Of a stretch of 37,459 nucleotides of DNA, positions 1 through 6,714 are shown in pieces. The position numbers and the translations under genes are program-made. The notes below the pieces were generated by a model. It did not search any database, was not told the DNA's origin, and was given only the letters and a program-made list of their open reading frames with translations. How positions within the stretch are numbered: the stretch's first letter is position 1; every line of letters begins with the position of its first letter. Location of the stretch: contig PXYV01000035.1 of NCBI GenBank assembly GCA_003023745.1, positions 1 to 37,459 on the forward strand. Direction: 5' to 3'. Source of the stretch: Sulfobacillus acidophilus (GTDB lineage Bacteria; Bacillota; Sulfobacillia; Sulfobacillales; Sulfobacillaceae).

Positions 1-50
1 GGTTGAACCTCTTCCCAGGAAAAGAACTGCATCTGTGGTATAATCGCCAT
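1..50 (-). CDS. Probable transposase, N-terminal fragment cut by the window edge
   Basis: An ATG at 48-50 opens a minus-strand frame that runs off the left edge, with 16 codons visible reading MAIIPQMQFFSWEEVQ. An AAGGAGC Shine-Dalgarno site at 59-65 lies about 9 bases upstream, which is good support for a real start. The opening Ile-Ile-Pro-Gln...Phe-Ser-Trp pattern resembles, from memory, the beginning of a group of Firmicute DDE transposases; this is recognition of a very short stretch, not proof. No terminal inverted repeat was identified on the upstream side. The rest of the gene, and so any catalytic residues, lies outside the window. Confidence 0.45.
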   Translation of the reverse strand, partial: MAIIPQMQFFSWEEVQ

Positions 51-542
51 ACGGGCACGCTCCTTCGAAATTGATTGGTGTACGACCTCAATTTTACCAG
101 AGCTGGCCCGTTTTTTGGTGTGTTGATGCCATTTTCTCCCGATCGACCCCACCGGGGTCAAATTCCATGATCCAAGCCGCACGGTGCGTCGCAAGGTGCA
201 TGATCCCGTCCAAGGTTGGGGTAAAGTTTTTTCCGCTCATGGTTCAATCCCAATCAGAATGCGGTCTCTGGCACAACGCAAAAAGCTCATGAGCTCATGA
301 GCCTGACACCGTAATCAAAAAGCCGCGTAAGCATCCGCTACGCAACTGGTCCGCCCACCACCCGTTGCATCTTCGCGCTGCCTCGTGCACAATACCACTA
401 AACCAGCATCCGCGCCCCAAACGGACGCATCGTGCAAGTGTAGGCGTTTTGCCCTTAACACGGGACGGTGACAGATGGAGGCGATGCGTCCGGTTTAACA
501 GGGTGGCCCATGAATCACTGAAACTATCAAGGAAGGTGTCTT
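51..542. other. Gene-poor region between the edge transposase and the first methyltransferase
   Basis: About 490 bases without a convincing gene. It holds the ribosome binding site of the leftward transposase (59-65), a 48-codon minus-strand frame at 94-240 with only a weak ribosome binding site, an 18-bp palindrome at 285-302, and the ribosome binding site of the methyltransferase (529-536). Frames at 295-591 and 365-595 run into the methyltransferase start and have no family signature. No convincing sigma-A promoter for the methyltransferase was found here. Confidence 0.5.
285..302. repeat. 18-bp perfect palindrome
   Basis: The sequence GCTCATGAGCTCATGAGC equals its own reverse complement and is built from overlapping copies of GCTCATGAGC. 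No T-tract follows on either strand, so it does not look like an intrinsic terminator. It lies about 240 bases upstream of the plus-strand methyltransferase and upstream of the leftward transposase frame. A dyad protein-binding site or an insertion-element feature are both possible; the function is unknown. Confidence 0.6.
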
Positions 543-1319
543 GTGAACGATCAATCGCCTTGGTCTTTTGTTGTGGCATCAGACGACACATTTAAGATGA
601 TGGCAGAGGGTCTTCAGCGATCCAGTTCTGAGCATGATGTCCATCAGTCACCCATTTACCAAGAAGTGGTGCGACATCTAGGGCCCAATCGCACGGTGCT
701 CGACATTGGTGCCGGCGTCGGACGCTTTTCTGTTCCGCTCGCGCAGGATTCTTGCCGCATCACGGCGGTAGAGCCCTCCGAGGAAATGCGTACCCGTTTA
801 AGTCAAGCCCTGCGCGACACCAACCAGTTTGATCGCGTCCACATCATCGACCAGGCTTGGCCTACGTCGACACCGCTGACTGCTGAGGTAGCCTTGGCGG
901 CTTTCGTCATCCAATTTGCGCCAGATCCGATTGCATTTGTTCGCGCCATGGAACAATCTTGCACCCGTCGCTGCATCCTCGCAATTCACGTGGATGCGCT
1001 GTTTAGTCAATTTGCCCCGTTGTGGGAAGAATTTCCTGACATACCCACCCCGCCGTTGATGCCTGTGTTTTCCAACCTCTATCCGAAACTTCTCGAAGCA
1101 GGTATTGTGACTGACGTCCAAATCATCGAGGAGAGTCATGGGCCACAATTTCGCGACCCAGCCCAAGTGCTCTCCATGCTCACCCACCGGCTAAAGATAC
1201 AAGACAATCCCCAAGCGCAGGTAAAACTCTCACAATGGCTGGAAAATCATCGCGAACAGTGGACACAGCCTGCCAGTACGCGCTCAGCCCTGCTTTCGTG
1301 GGCCCCCAACCATTCGTGA
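543..1319 (+). CDS. Class I SAM-dependent methyltransferase
   Basis: This 258-residue protein has the Rossmann-type methyltransferase core. Motif I is VLDIGAGVGRF at residues 52-62, the acidic end of strand 2 is in AVEPSEEM (Glu77 region, expected to contact the SAM ribose), and the strand-4 region is LAAFVIQFAPDP near 118-129. The substrate cannot be read from the sequence. The GTG start is chosen because AAGGAAGG at 529-536 sits six bases upstream. It is transcribed toward cydA, which ends on the other strand 52 bases beyond its stop. The methyltransferase at 4475-5323 has the same general architecture, including an aromatic-Ala-Pro stretch after strand 4, but the two are not close copies. 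Confidence 0.85.
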   Translation: MNDQSPWSFVVASDDTFKMMAEGLQRSSSEHDVHQSPIYQEVVRHLGPNRTVLDIGAGVGRFSVPLAQDSCRITAVEPSEEMRTRLSQALRDTNQFDRVHIIDQAWPTSTPLTAEVALAAFVIQFAPDPIAFVRAMEQSCTRRCILAIHVDALFSQFAPLWEEFPDIPTPPLMPVFSNLYPKLLEAGIVTDVQIIEESHGPQFRDPAQVLSMLTHRLKIQDNPQAQVKLSQWLENHREQWTQPASTRSALLSWAPNHS

Positions 1320-1371
1320 GGGATCACCAACTATGGCATCAGTCATCGACCACGCTCCCCGTCCAAATTCT

Positions 1372-2763
1372 TTACGTGTTCCGCGGAATAATGCCATCTT
1401 CGGCGGGATTTAAATAATGTTCTTGGACACCAGGGCCCAACTTGATGAACTTCACGAGCAGGCTGACCTCAATGACACCCATGACGAGATACAAAAGACT
1501 AAACCCCATCACCGTGATTGCCACTTCATACAGGGGTACCGTGGGCGACACGCCTTGAGCGGTTTTTTGCAACCCGAACACAATCCAGGGCTGGCGCCCC
1601 ACCTCTGTCATAACCCACCCGGCGATATTCGCGGTGGAGGGCAAGAAAATCGACCACGTCATGAATTTAAGGTACGCAGGGTGACGCTCCCACTGGCCTT
1701 TTTGCACGGTCCACAGCCCGTAACACGCCAATCCGGCCATGACAAAGCCTACTAGAATCATATAGCGAAAACTCCAGTAGGTGGCCAAAATGGGCGGCAC
1801 ATAGTATCCGGCGCCATAACGATGCGCATACACGTGCTGCAGGGTCATAATTCCCAAGACGCGGCCTGTCAAGCGGTTGTACGCCAGAATCGACAGCATG
1901 TCGGGAATGGGCAGAGCAAACCAAGTGTGGTGAGTGACGGGGTTGAAGATCGAGATAATGCTCCAGGCTGCATGCCGTCCACTCGTGTGCCACAGCGCTT
2001 CTGATGCGGCCATTTTCATCGGTTGCGCCACAATCAGATGCTGAGCTTGCTCATGCCCAATCACAATCACTAAGATGCTGCCCACCGCAGCGACAATCAA
2101 AGAAATCTGAAATGCAGGAAGGAACGCCTGTTGGTAGGACCTCTTGAACCTTAGTCCGTACGCGCAGATACTGGCCATAAAAAAGCCGCCGGTGGTCAGA
2201 GCCGCGACTTCCACATGCGGAAATTCTACCCAAAGTTGAGGATTGGCCAACAACGCAAAAAAGTTGACCATTTCGGCATGCCCATGGATGAGCCGATACC
2301 CTACCGGTTCTTGCATAAACGAATTGGCCGTGAGAATCCAAAATGCCGAAAGGCTCGTACCTATAGCCACCAGCCACATAGACCAGGCATGCAGGCGTGG
2401 GGGTAGTCGATCCCATCCGAAAATCCATAGGCCAACAAATGTGGACTCGAGGAAAAATGCAGCGAGGGCTTCAACCGCGAGCGGAGCACCAAAAACGTCC
2501 CCGACAAATCGCGAGTAATTAGACCAGTTCATGCCGAACTGGAATTCTTGCAAGATCCCGGTCACCACGCCTACAGCAAAATTTATCAAGAACAGCCGCC
2601 CAAAAAAGTCCAGAACCTGACGATCATCCTCCTGCTGATGACGCCAGTAGCGCGTTTCCAAAATTGCCAACAAAAATGCCAGGCCGATCGTAATGGGCAC
2701 AAACAAGAAGTGATAAATCGTCATGGTGCCAAATTGCAATCGCGCTACACCTAAGTCTGTCAT
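1372..2763 (-). CDS. cydA: Cytochrome bd quinol oxidase subunit I, short Q-loop type
   Basis: CydA carries the three haems of cytochrome bd and oxidises quinol while reducing oxygen to water at the cytoplasmic membrane. The 463-residue product shows YHFLFVP with the haem b595 ligand (His18), the glutamates of VEALAAFFLEST, FPHVEVAALTTGG with the b558 His ligand, WSFRYM with the Met ligand, and the GRQPW signature near the C terminus. The Q-loop region keeps a Lys and Glu (MKMAASEALW) but is much shorter than in E. coli, so this is the short-Q-loop class. The frame is open 31 codons further upstream, but the ATG at 2763 matches the family N terminus and has GGGAGTG upstream. It starts 35 bases after cydB ends and is cotranscribed with it. 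Confidence 0.95.
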   Translation of the reverse strand: MTDLGVARLQFGTMTIYHFLFVPITIGLAFLLAILETRYWRHQQEDDRQVLDFFGRLFLINFAVGVVTGILQEFQFGMNWSNYSRFVGDVFGAPLAVEALAAFFLESTFVGLWIFGWDRLPPRLHAWSMWLVAIGTSLSAFWILTANSFMQEPVGYRLIHGHAEMVNFFALLANPQLWVEFPHVEVAALTTGGFFMASICAYGLRFKRSYQQAFLPAFQISLIVAAVGSILVIVIGHEQAQHLIVAQPMKMAASEALWHTSGRHAAWSIISIFNPVTHHTWFALPIPDMLSILAYNRLTGRVLGIMTLQHVYAHRYGAGYYVPPILATYWSFRYMILVGFVMAGLACYGLWTVQKGQWERHPAYLKFMTWSIFLPSTANIAGWVMTEVGRQPWIVFGLQKTAQGVSPTVPLYEVAITVMGFSLLYLVMGVIEVSLLVKFIKLGPGVQEHYLNPAEDGIIPRNT

Positions 2764-2798
2764 CGGATTTGCTGCACTCCCATCGCCCGCGGCTTGGT

Positions 2799-3812
2799 CT
2801 AGTAGTGCCAGGTATCTTGAAACGACACGCGCTTTCGAAAGACCCAATAGGTCCACGCTTGGTATGCGAGAACGAGCGGCAGCACGGTAATCGCCACAAT
2901 GGTCATCACTTGAAGGCTGTATGGATTGGAGGACGCATTATAAATGGTCAGACTCCAGTGCGGATTGAGGCTCGAAATCATCAGGCGCGGGAACATCGCG
3001 AGAAAAACGCTGAAAGTCGATAGCACAATGGTGAACACCACCGCAAAAAAGGCCCAAGCGCGGTGCTTACCGGGCAGCAAAAACCGCACGGCGATGATGC
3101 TAAGTCCCGCCAAAATGGGAATCGGTCCCGGATCCAAGCCTAGATGACGGGCAAGGTGCGCATAAAAGTAGCTCATGACCACGAAGGCAAAATATAAGAC
3201 GGTGGTCCACCGTCCCACCCAATACGCCACTTTGTGGGCGCGATCAGACAATGGTGCAGGCGCTTTGAGGTCTATGTATAAAGCTCCGTGCAACAAGAAT
3301 AGAGACACCGTGGCGATGGCTCCGACGAGAGCATACGGATTGAATAGGGTTAGAAAATTGCCGACGTAGTTCATATGCTTGTCTATAGGGACTCCCCGCA
3401 ACAAATTGCCCATTGCCAGGCCCCATACAAGCGGGGGAACCATGCTGGCAACAGCAATCAGCGCATCCCAGCGCTTTCTCCAACGAGGGCTGGACCCCTT
3501 GCTGCGAAACTCAAGCGCCACCCCGCGGACAATAAGAGCAGCCAGCAACAACGCCAGGCCGAGATAGAAGCCGCTAAAGACGGTCGCATACCAGTCGGGA
3601 AACGCCGCGAACATGGCGCCGCCCGCCGTAATTAACCACACCTCATTGGCGTCCCACACCGGACCAATGGTGGCGATGACGGCACGCCGCTCCTGATCGG
3701 TATGGCCAATCCAGGGCACCAACATGCCGACGCCATAATCAAATCCCTCTAAGACGAAGTATCCGACAAACAGGATCGCAATGAGAACAAACCAAACCAT
3801 CGGCAGGATCAT
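2799..3812 (-). CDS. cydB: Cytochrome bd quinol oxidase subunit II
   Basis: CydB is the haem-free partner that stabilises CydA and contributes to proton delivery. The 337-residue membrane protein begins with a hydrophobic helix followed by EGFDYGVGML (Asp25 is the conserved acidic residue), then GPVWDANEVWLI and FAAFPDWYA, all hallmarks of the family. About eight further hydrophobic segments follow. The ATG at 3812 is chosen because GGGGGAG lies seven bases upstream and the family N terminus starts here; the open frame extends 39 codons further without such support. cydB precedes cydA in the direction of transcription, the reverse of the usual order. No cydX-like small gene or cydDC transporter genes are present in the window. 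Confidence 0.94.
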   Translation of the reverse strand: MILPMVWFVLIAILFVGYFVLEGFDYGVGMLVPWIGHTDQERRAVIATIGPVWDANEVWLITAGGAMFAAFPDWYATVFSGFYLGLALLLAALIVRGVALEFRSKGSSPRWRKRWDALIAVASMVPPLVWGLAMGNLLRGVPIDKHMNYVGNFLTLFNPYALVGAIATVSLFLLHGALYIDLKAPAPLSDRAHKVAYWVGRWTTVLYFAFVVMSYFYAHLARHLGLDPGPIPILAGLSIIAVRFLLPGKHRAWAFFAVVFTIVLSTFSVFLAMFPRLMISSLNPHWSLTIYNASSNPYSLQVMTIVAITVLPLVLAYQAWTYWVFRKRVSFQDTWHY

Positions 3813-3931
3813 GGGCTCACTCCCCCGGCTTTCTCCCCGAGGTAAGCATTTCCCAATCGTGCCGACTTGATACAATCGCAGCCGACGTGAACAGGAGTCC
3901 AACGGACCCATGTCACGGCATTGACCCACAA

Positions 3932-4354
3932 TTAACTGATGGCTTTGTCCTCCCAGTGGCTCGTCTTAATGTGGCCATAGTAATCAAGCCAGCGGGCATA
4001 GGGCGTGTGGCAGTACGGGCAGGTGCGAAAAGGTCTTCCGGCAAATGCCTGTGCTGCGTATGACTCGTCATCGGATGACACTAATGCGCCATTGACCCCG
4101 ATCTTCAACAGCGCCAACGCCCGTTCGTACACAGAATCCCCATATCCGCGGGCATCCGTGACGCATAATTCCAAGTATGATTCCTGATCGTCATAGACTT
4201 TATAGAGGGCGAGATATGGGGGCCGTCGCTCGCGTATCCACTCCACCCACAAATGATGCCGCACCATCTCCGCGAGGCTGGGGCTGACTAAGGTGGAGTC
4301 CACAATGGCATTGACAAACTTGCGGAAGTAATACGTCCGAATCTGGCTCTTCAC
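3932..4354 (-). CDS. Hypothetical protein with C-terminal C2H2-like zinc finger
   Basis: I do not recognise this 140-residue protein as a named family. Its last third carries Cys112-x2-Cys115-x12-His128-x4-His133, the spacing of a classical C2H2 zinc finger, within CPYCHTPY...YGHIKTSHW. The N-terminal 110 residues are rich in aromatic and charged residues (for example YYFRKF and LWVEWIRERRPPYLALY) with no signal peptide or membrane segment. The start is GTG at 4354 with AAAGGGGGG about seven bases upstream. It ends 119 bases before cydB on the same strand and may be the first gene of that transcript. A nucleic-acid-binding or regulatory role is possible but is inference. Confidence 0.75.
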   Translation of the reverse strand: MKSQIRTYYFRKFVNAIVDSTLVSPSLAEMVRHHLWVEWIRERRPPYLALYKVYDDQESYLELCVTDARGYGDSVYERALALLKIGVNGALVSSDDESYAAQAFAGRPFRTCPYCHTPYARWLDYYGHIKTSHWEDKAIS

Positions 4355-4438
4355 TGGGTGTCCCCCCTTTGGTGCAATTTCACCTATTATTCTAGCAACT
4401 TATCCGCCCCTCGGGGACCCGGGGAGCCATAGTAAAAA

Positions 4439-4468
4439 TTGGCGTAAGGGGCCGTGTGGCGCTACAAT
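4439..4468 (+). promoter_or_regulatory. Candidate sigma-A promoter for the second methyltransferase
   Basis: TTGGCG at 4439-4444 and TACAAT at 4463-4468 are separated by 18 bases. The predicted transcription start falls at about 4475, which is the A of the ATG chosen for the methyltransferase, so the mRNA could be leaderless. The fit is five of six bases at -10 but only partial at -35. Confidence 0.45.
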
Positions 4469-4474
4469 CAATCT

Positions 4475-5323
4475 ATGGACAATGTCATCGACGAATCTTT
4501 GGCCCGGCTTGATCAATGGCTTTTGCAGTACTGGAACCGTACATTACCGCAATACCGCTGGCTATTTTTGCAAACCTTGGCCACCGCCAACTCGCGCCGA
4601 CGCTGGATTGAATCATGGCCCACAGTGGTGAACGGGCTCGTGGTTGATGTCGGTTGCGGCCCTGGTATTGTGTCGCATGAAATTGCAACGTTAAAAGCGT
4701 GCCGGGTCATGGGACTGGACCGAGACGCGGTGGTGTTAGGCTTGGCGCGCACTCTCAGCCGCTTGTTGCAGCTATCCGACAGCGTCGAGTTTGATCAATC
4801 CGATATTTTAACGAAGGATGGGGCGGGTCTTGCCGATGCCGCCTGTGCGCGCTTTGTGGCACAATATGCGCCCAGTCTGGAGCTATTTTTCGCGCGGATG
4901 AAAAGTCACGTGCGCTCAGGGGGGTATATCGTCCTGGAAGACATTGATGACGGCTATATCATCGAATATCCTAAGCCGCCACTTGCGTGGCAGCGTGTCG
5001 TCGATGCGTTTCGGGACTATCAAAGCGGCAGCGAAGGTGACCGCTATGTCGGTCGCAAGCTTGCCGATGCAGGGCGCCGCAGCGGTTTACAGGTAGAAGA
5101 CATCACCCTAAACCCCGTGGTACAAGCTGGCTGGACCACCTGGGACGACCTCTCCGTCCAGTTTGACGTGGAGCGCGTTGGTCAAGCGTTACCGTTGATG
5201 ATGGCGCGCGGTCTCATCTGCGAGGACGAGTGGCAGACGGCCAAACGCGACTATCAAGCGAGCTTTCCACACTTCAGTTATGTTTCAAGCTCAACGGTGC
5301 GGATCCTCTTTCGCGTTCCATGA
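4475..5323 (+). CDS. Class I SAM-dependent methyltransferase
   Basis: This 282-residue protein has a SAM-binding core: VVDVGCGPGIV at residues 56-66 (motif I) and GLDRD at 80-84 (end of strand 2). Beyond it lie RFVAQYAPSLELFF and SGGYIVLEDIDDGY, typical of strands 4 and 5 of the fold. The substrate is unknown. Two starts are possible: GTG at 4454, with AAGGGG placed only a few bases away, or ATG at 4475, which has no ribosome binding site but coincides with the predicted start of transcription. I favour 4475. The 3' end overlaps the convergent SDR gene by 33 bases, with both stop codons inside the overlap. Confidence 0.82.
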   Translation: MDNVIDESLARLDQWLLQYWNRTLPQYRWLFLQTLATANSRRRWIESWPTVVNGLVVDVGCGPGIVSHEIATLKACRVMGLDRDAVVLGLARTLSRLLQLSDSVEFDQSDILTKDGAGLADAACARFVAQYAPSLELFFARMKSHVRSGGYIVLEDIDDGYIIEYPKPPLAWQRVVDAFRDYQSGSEGDRYVGRKLADAGRRSGLQVEDITLNPVVQAGWTTWDDLSVQFDVERVGQALPLMMARGLICEDEWQTAKRDYQASFPHFSYVSSSTVRILFRVP

Positions 5324-6175
5324 AGAGAATGATTCAGGCGCCGGCACCCAACGGTGCCAGGTATCGTCGTCCGTCACATTAGGTTCGGTGAGCATTGCCA
5401 GTTGGTCGGGGGTAATTGGCACCGGCAAAATACTGCTCAGGCGGGCCACCGCGCCTACCATCCCTAACGGCAGATGAATTTTGGGCGGGTGCGGGCGCCC
5501 GATGCGCCTCGCCATGCCATCGAATAATTGATTTAAGGTAAAGCGTTCTGGGCCCCCGACTTCCAAAGTTAAGTCAAAAGAAGAGTTATCCGGCAACGTC
5601 TCCAGGATGAGGGTCGCCACATCGTGAACCGACACCGGCTGAAACAATGTCCGTCCATCCCCGGGGACCGGCACGCGCGGCAATTGGGCCAAACTCTTTA
5701 ACATCTCAAAAAATGGCGGTGCCCCGCCAAACATCAACGATGGCCGCAGAATGGTTGACTTCACGCCGGCTTGGGATCGCACCAGCTGCTCTGCCTCCCA
5801 CTTGGTGCGATGATATTGCGAAGCGGCTGCCCGACGCGTCCCCAGGGCCGACATATGAATCAAGCGTGAGATGCCGGCAGCGCGCATTGCCACCAATACC
5901 CGTTCGGTCGCACCCACATGCATCCATTCAAACGTTATGCCACTCTGCGGCACCTCGCGAATAATTCCGATGAGATGAACAACCGCCTGCGCACCGTCAA
6001 AGGCTCGCACCAAATCCATATGGCGAATGTCTCCCGGCACCCAGGTGACCCCCGACGCCATGGGCTCAGCCGGCTTATGGCGCGCAATCGCCACAACGCT
6101 ATGGCCACTGCGACAAAGCTTTGCGACGGTCGCCGATCCGACGTACCCACTCGCCCCCGTTACCACGACCCGCAT
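5291..6175 (-). CDS. Atypical SDR / NAD(P)-binding epimerase-like protein
   Basis: A 294-residue Rossmann-fold protein of the extended or atypical short-chain dehydrogenase group, similar in outline to NDUFA9-like NAD(P)H-binding proteins. It opens with VVVTGASGYVG (nucleotide-binding Gly motif at residues 7-13). It also has GDIRH at about 48-52, where NAD(P)-binding SDRs contact adenine, and YHRTKWEAE with the Tyr121-x3-Lys125 pair. The substrate cannot be predicted; quinone, sugar-nucleotide or purely structural roles all occur in relatives. GGGGGG lies about eight bases before the ATG. It follows the MarR gene by 33 bases on the same strand, which suggests an operon. Confidence 0.85.
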   Translation of the reverse strand: MRVVVTGASGYVGSATVAKLCRSGHSVVAIARHKPAEPMASGVTWVPGDIRHMDLVRAFDGAQAVVHLIGIIREVPQSGITFEWMHVGATERVLVAMRAAGISRLIHMSALGTRRAAASQYHRTKWEAEQLVRSQAGVKSTILRPSLMFGGAPPFFEMLKSLAQLPRVPVPGDGRTLFQPVSVHDVATLILETLPDNSSFDLTLEVGGPERFTLNQLFDGMARRIGRPHPPKIHLPLGMVGAVARLSSILPVPITPDQLAMLTEPNVTDDDTWHRWVPAPESFSSWNAKEDPHR

Positions 6176-6208
6176 GAGCGCGTCCCCCCATTTGTACCCC
6201 GCTCTGCA

Positions 6209-6652
6209 TCAATCCGGGGATTGTTGTTCCGCGCCATCGGCGATGCGCTCCAAAAGCCCCAAAAGTGTGTCGACTTCGTCCGGGTTCAAAGGCTTTAGCA
6301 AGGCCTGCATGTGCTGGCGGCGATCTTCGTTTAACCGCATCATACGCTGTCGTCCCGCCTCACTCAAGCCAACCCAGACCACCCGCCGATCCTCACGCGA
6401 GCGTTTGCGCTCCACGACGCCTTGATTGACCAGACGATCGATAATGCCAGTCGCACCGGCCAAAGAAATGTTTAACCGTTCGGCAATGGCACCCATGGCT
6501 AAGGGTTCTTCCCGAAACAAAATACGAAGCACCGCAAATTGTCCAAACGTCAAGGTGTCCTCGGGCATGCGACGTCGGGCCAGGCGACCAATCCGAGAAA
6601 AAATTGAATCTAAGCGATCAATGGCCAACTCTTGGTTATCTTGATCTGTCAT
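6209..6652 (-). CDS. MarR-family transcriptional regulator
   Basis: A 147-residue winged-helix regulator that would act as a dimer on DNA. TLTFGQFAVLRILF leads into the helix-turn-helix (AIAERLNISLAGATGIIDRLVNQGVV, about residues 55-80). The basic beta-wing SREDRRVVWVGLSEAG follows at 85-100, a near-perfect MarR pattern. The ATG at 6652 is preceded by GGGAAGGAAGG; the frame is open 19 codons further upstream but without a good site. It lies between proline dehydrogenase (62 bases upstream) and the SDR gene (33 bases downstream). The target and ligand are unknown; control of its own operon is the usual arrangement. No clear inverted-repeat operator was identified. Confidence 0.9.
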   Translation of the reverse strand: MTDQDNQELAIDRLDSIFSRIGRLARRRMPEDTLTFGQFAVLRILFREEPLAMGAIAERLNISLAGATGIIDRLVNQGVVERKRSREDRRVVWVGLSEAGRQRMMRLNEDRRQHMQALLKPLNPDEVDTLLGLLERIADGAEQQSPD

Positions 6653-6714
6653 TCGTCCTTCCTTCCCACCACCGTCTACAATGCGCCTCGTCTGTGCGAC
6701 AACGCTCAATGTTC

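Noticed and set aside
3..44. TTGAAC at 3-8 with TATAAT at 39-44 as a plus-strand promoter
   Set aside because: The spacing is 30 bases, far outside the sigma-A range, and the sequence lies inside the opposing transposase coding region.
94..240. 48-codon minus-strand frame beginning MSGKNFTPTLDGIMHLATHR
   Set aside because: Only a weak ribosome binding site, no recognisable family and no conservation evidence available; it could be real but cannot be supported from sequence alone.
295..591. 98-codon minus-strand frame
   Set aside because: Overlaps the start and ribosome binding site of the methyltransferase at 543, has no ribosome binding site or motif, and has a composition typical of antisense shadow frames.
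365..595. 76-codon plus-strand frame
   Set aside because: Runs out of frame into the methyltransferase gene, which has the better start site and a clear SAM-binding motif.
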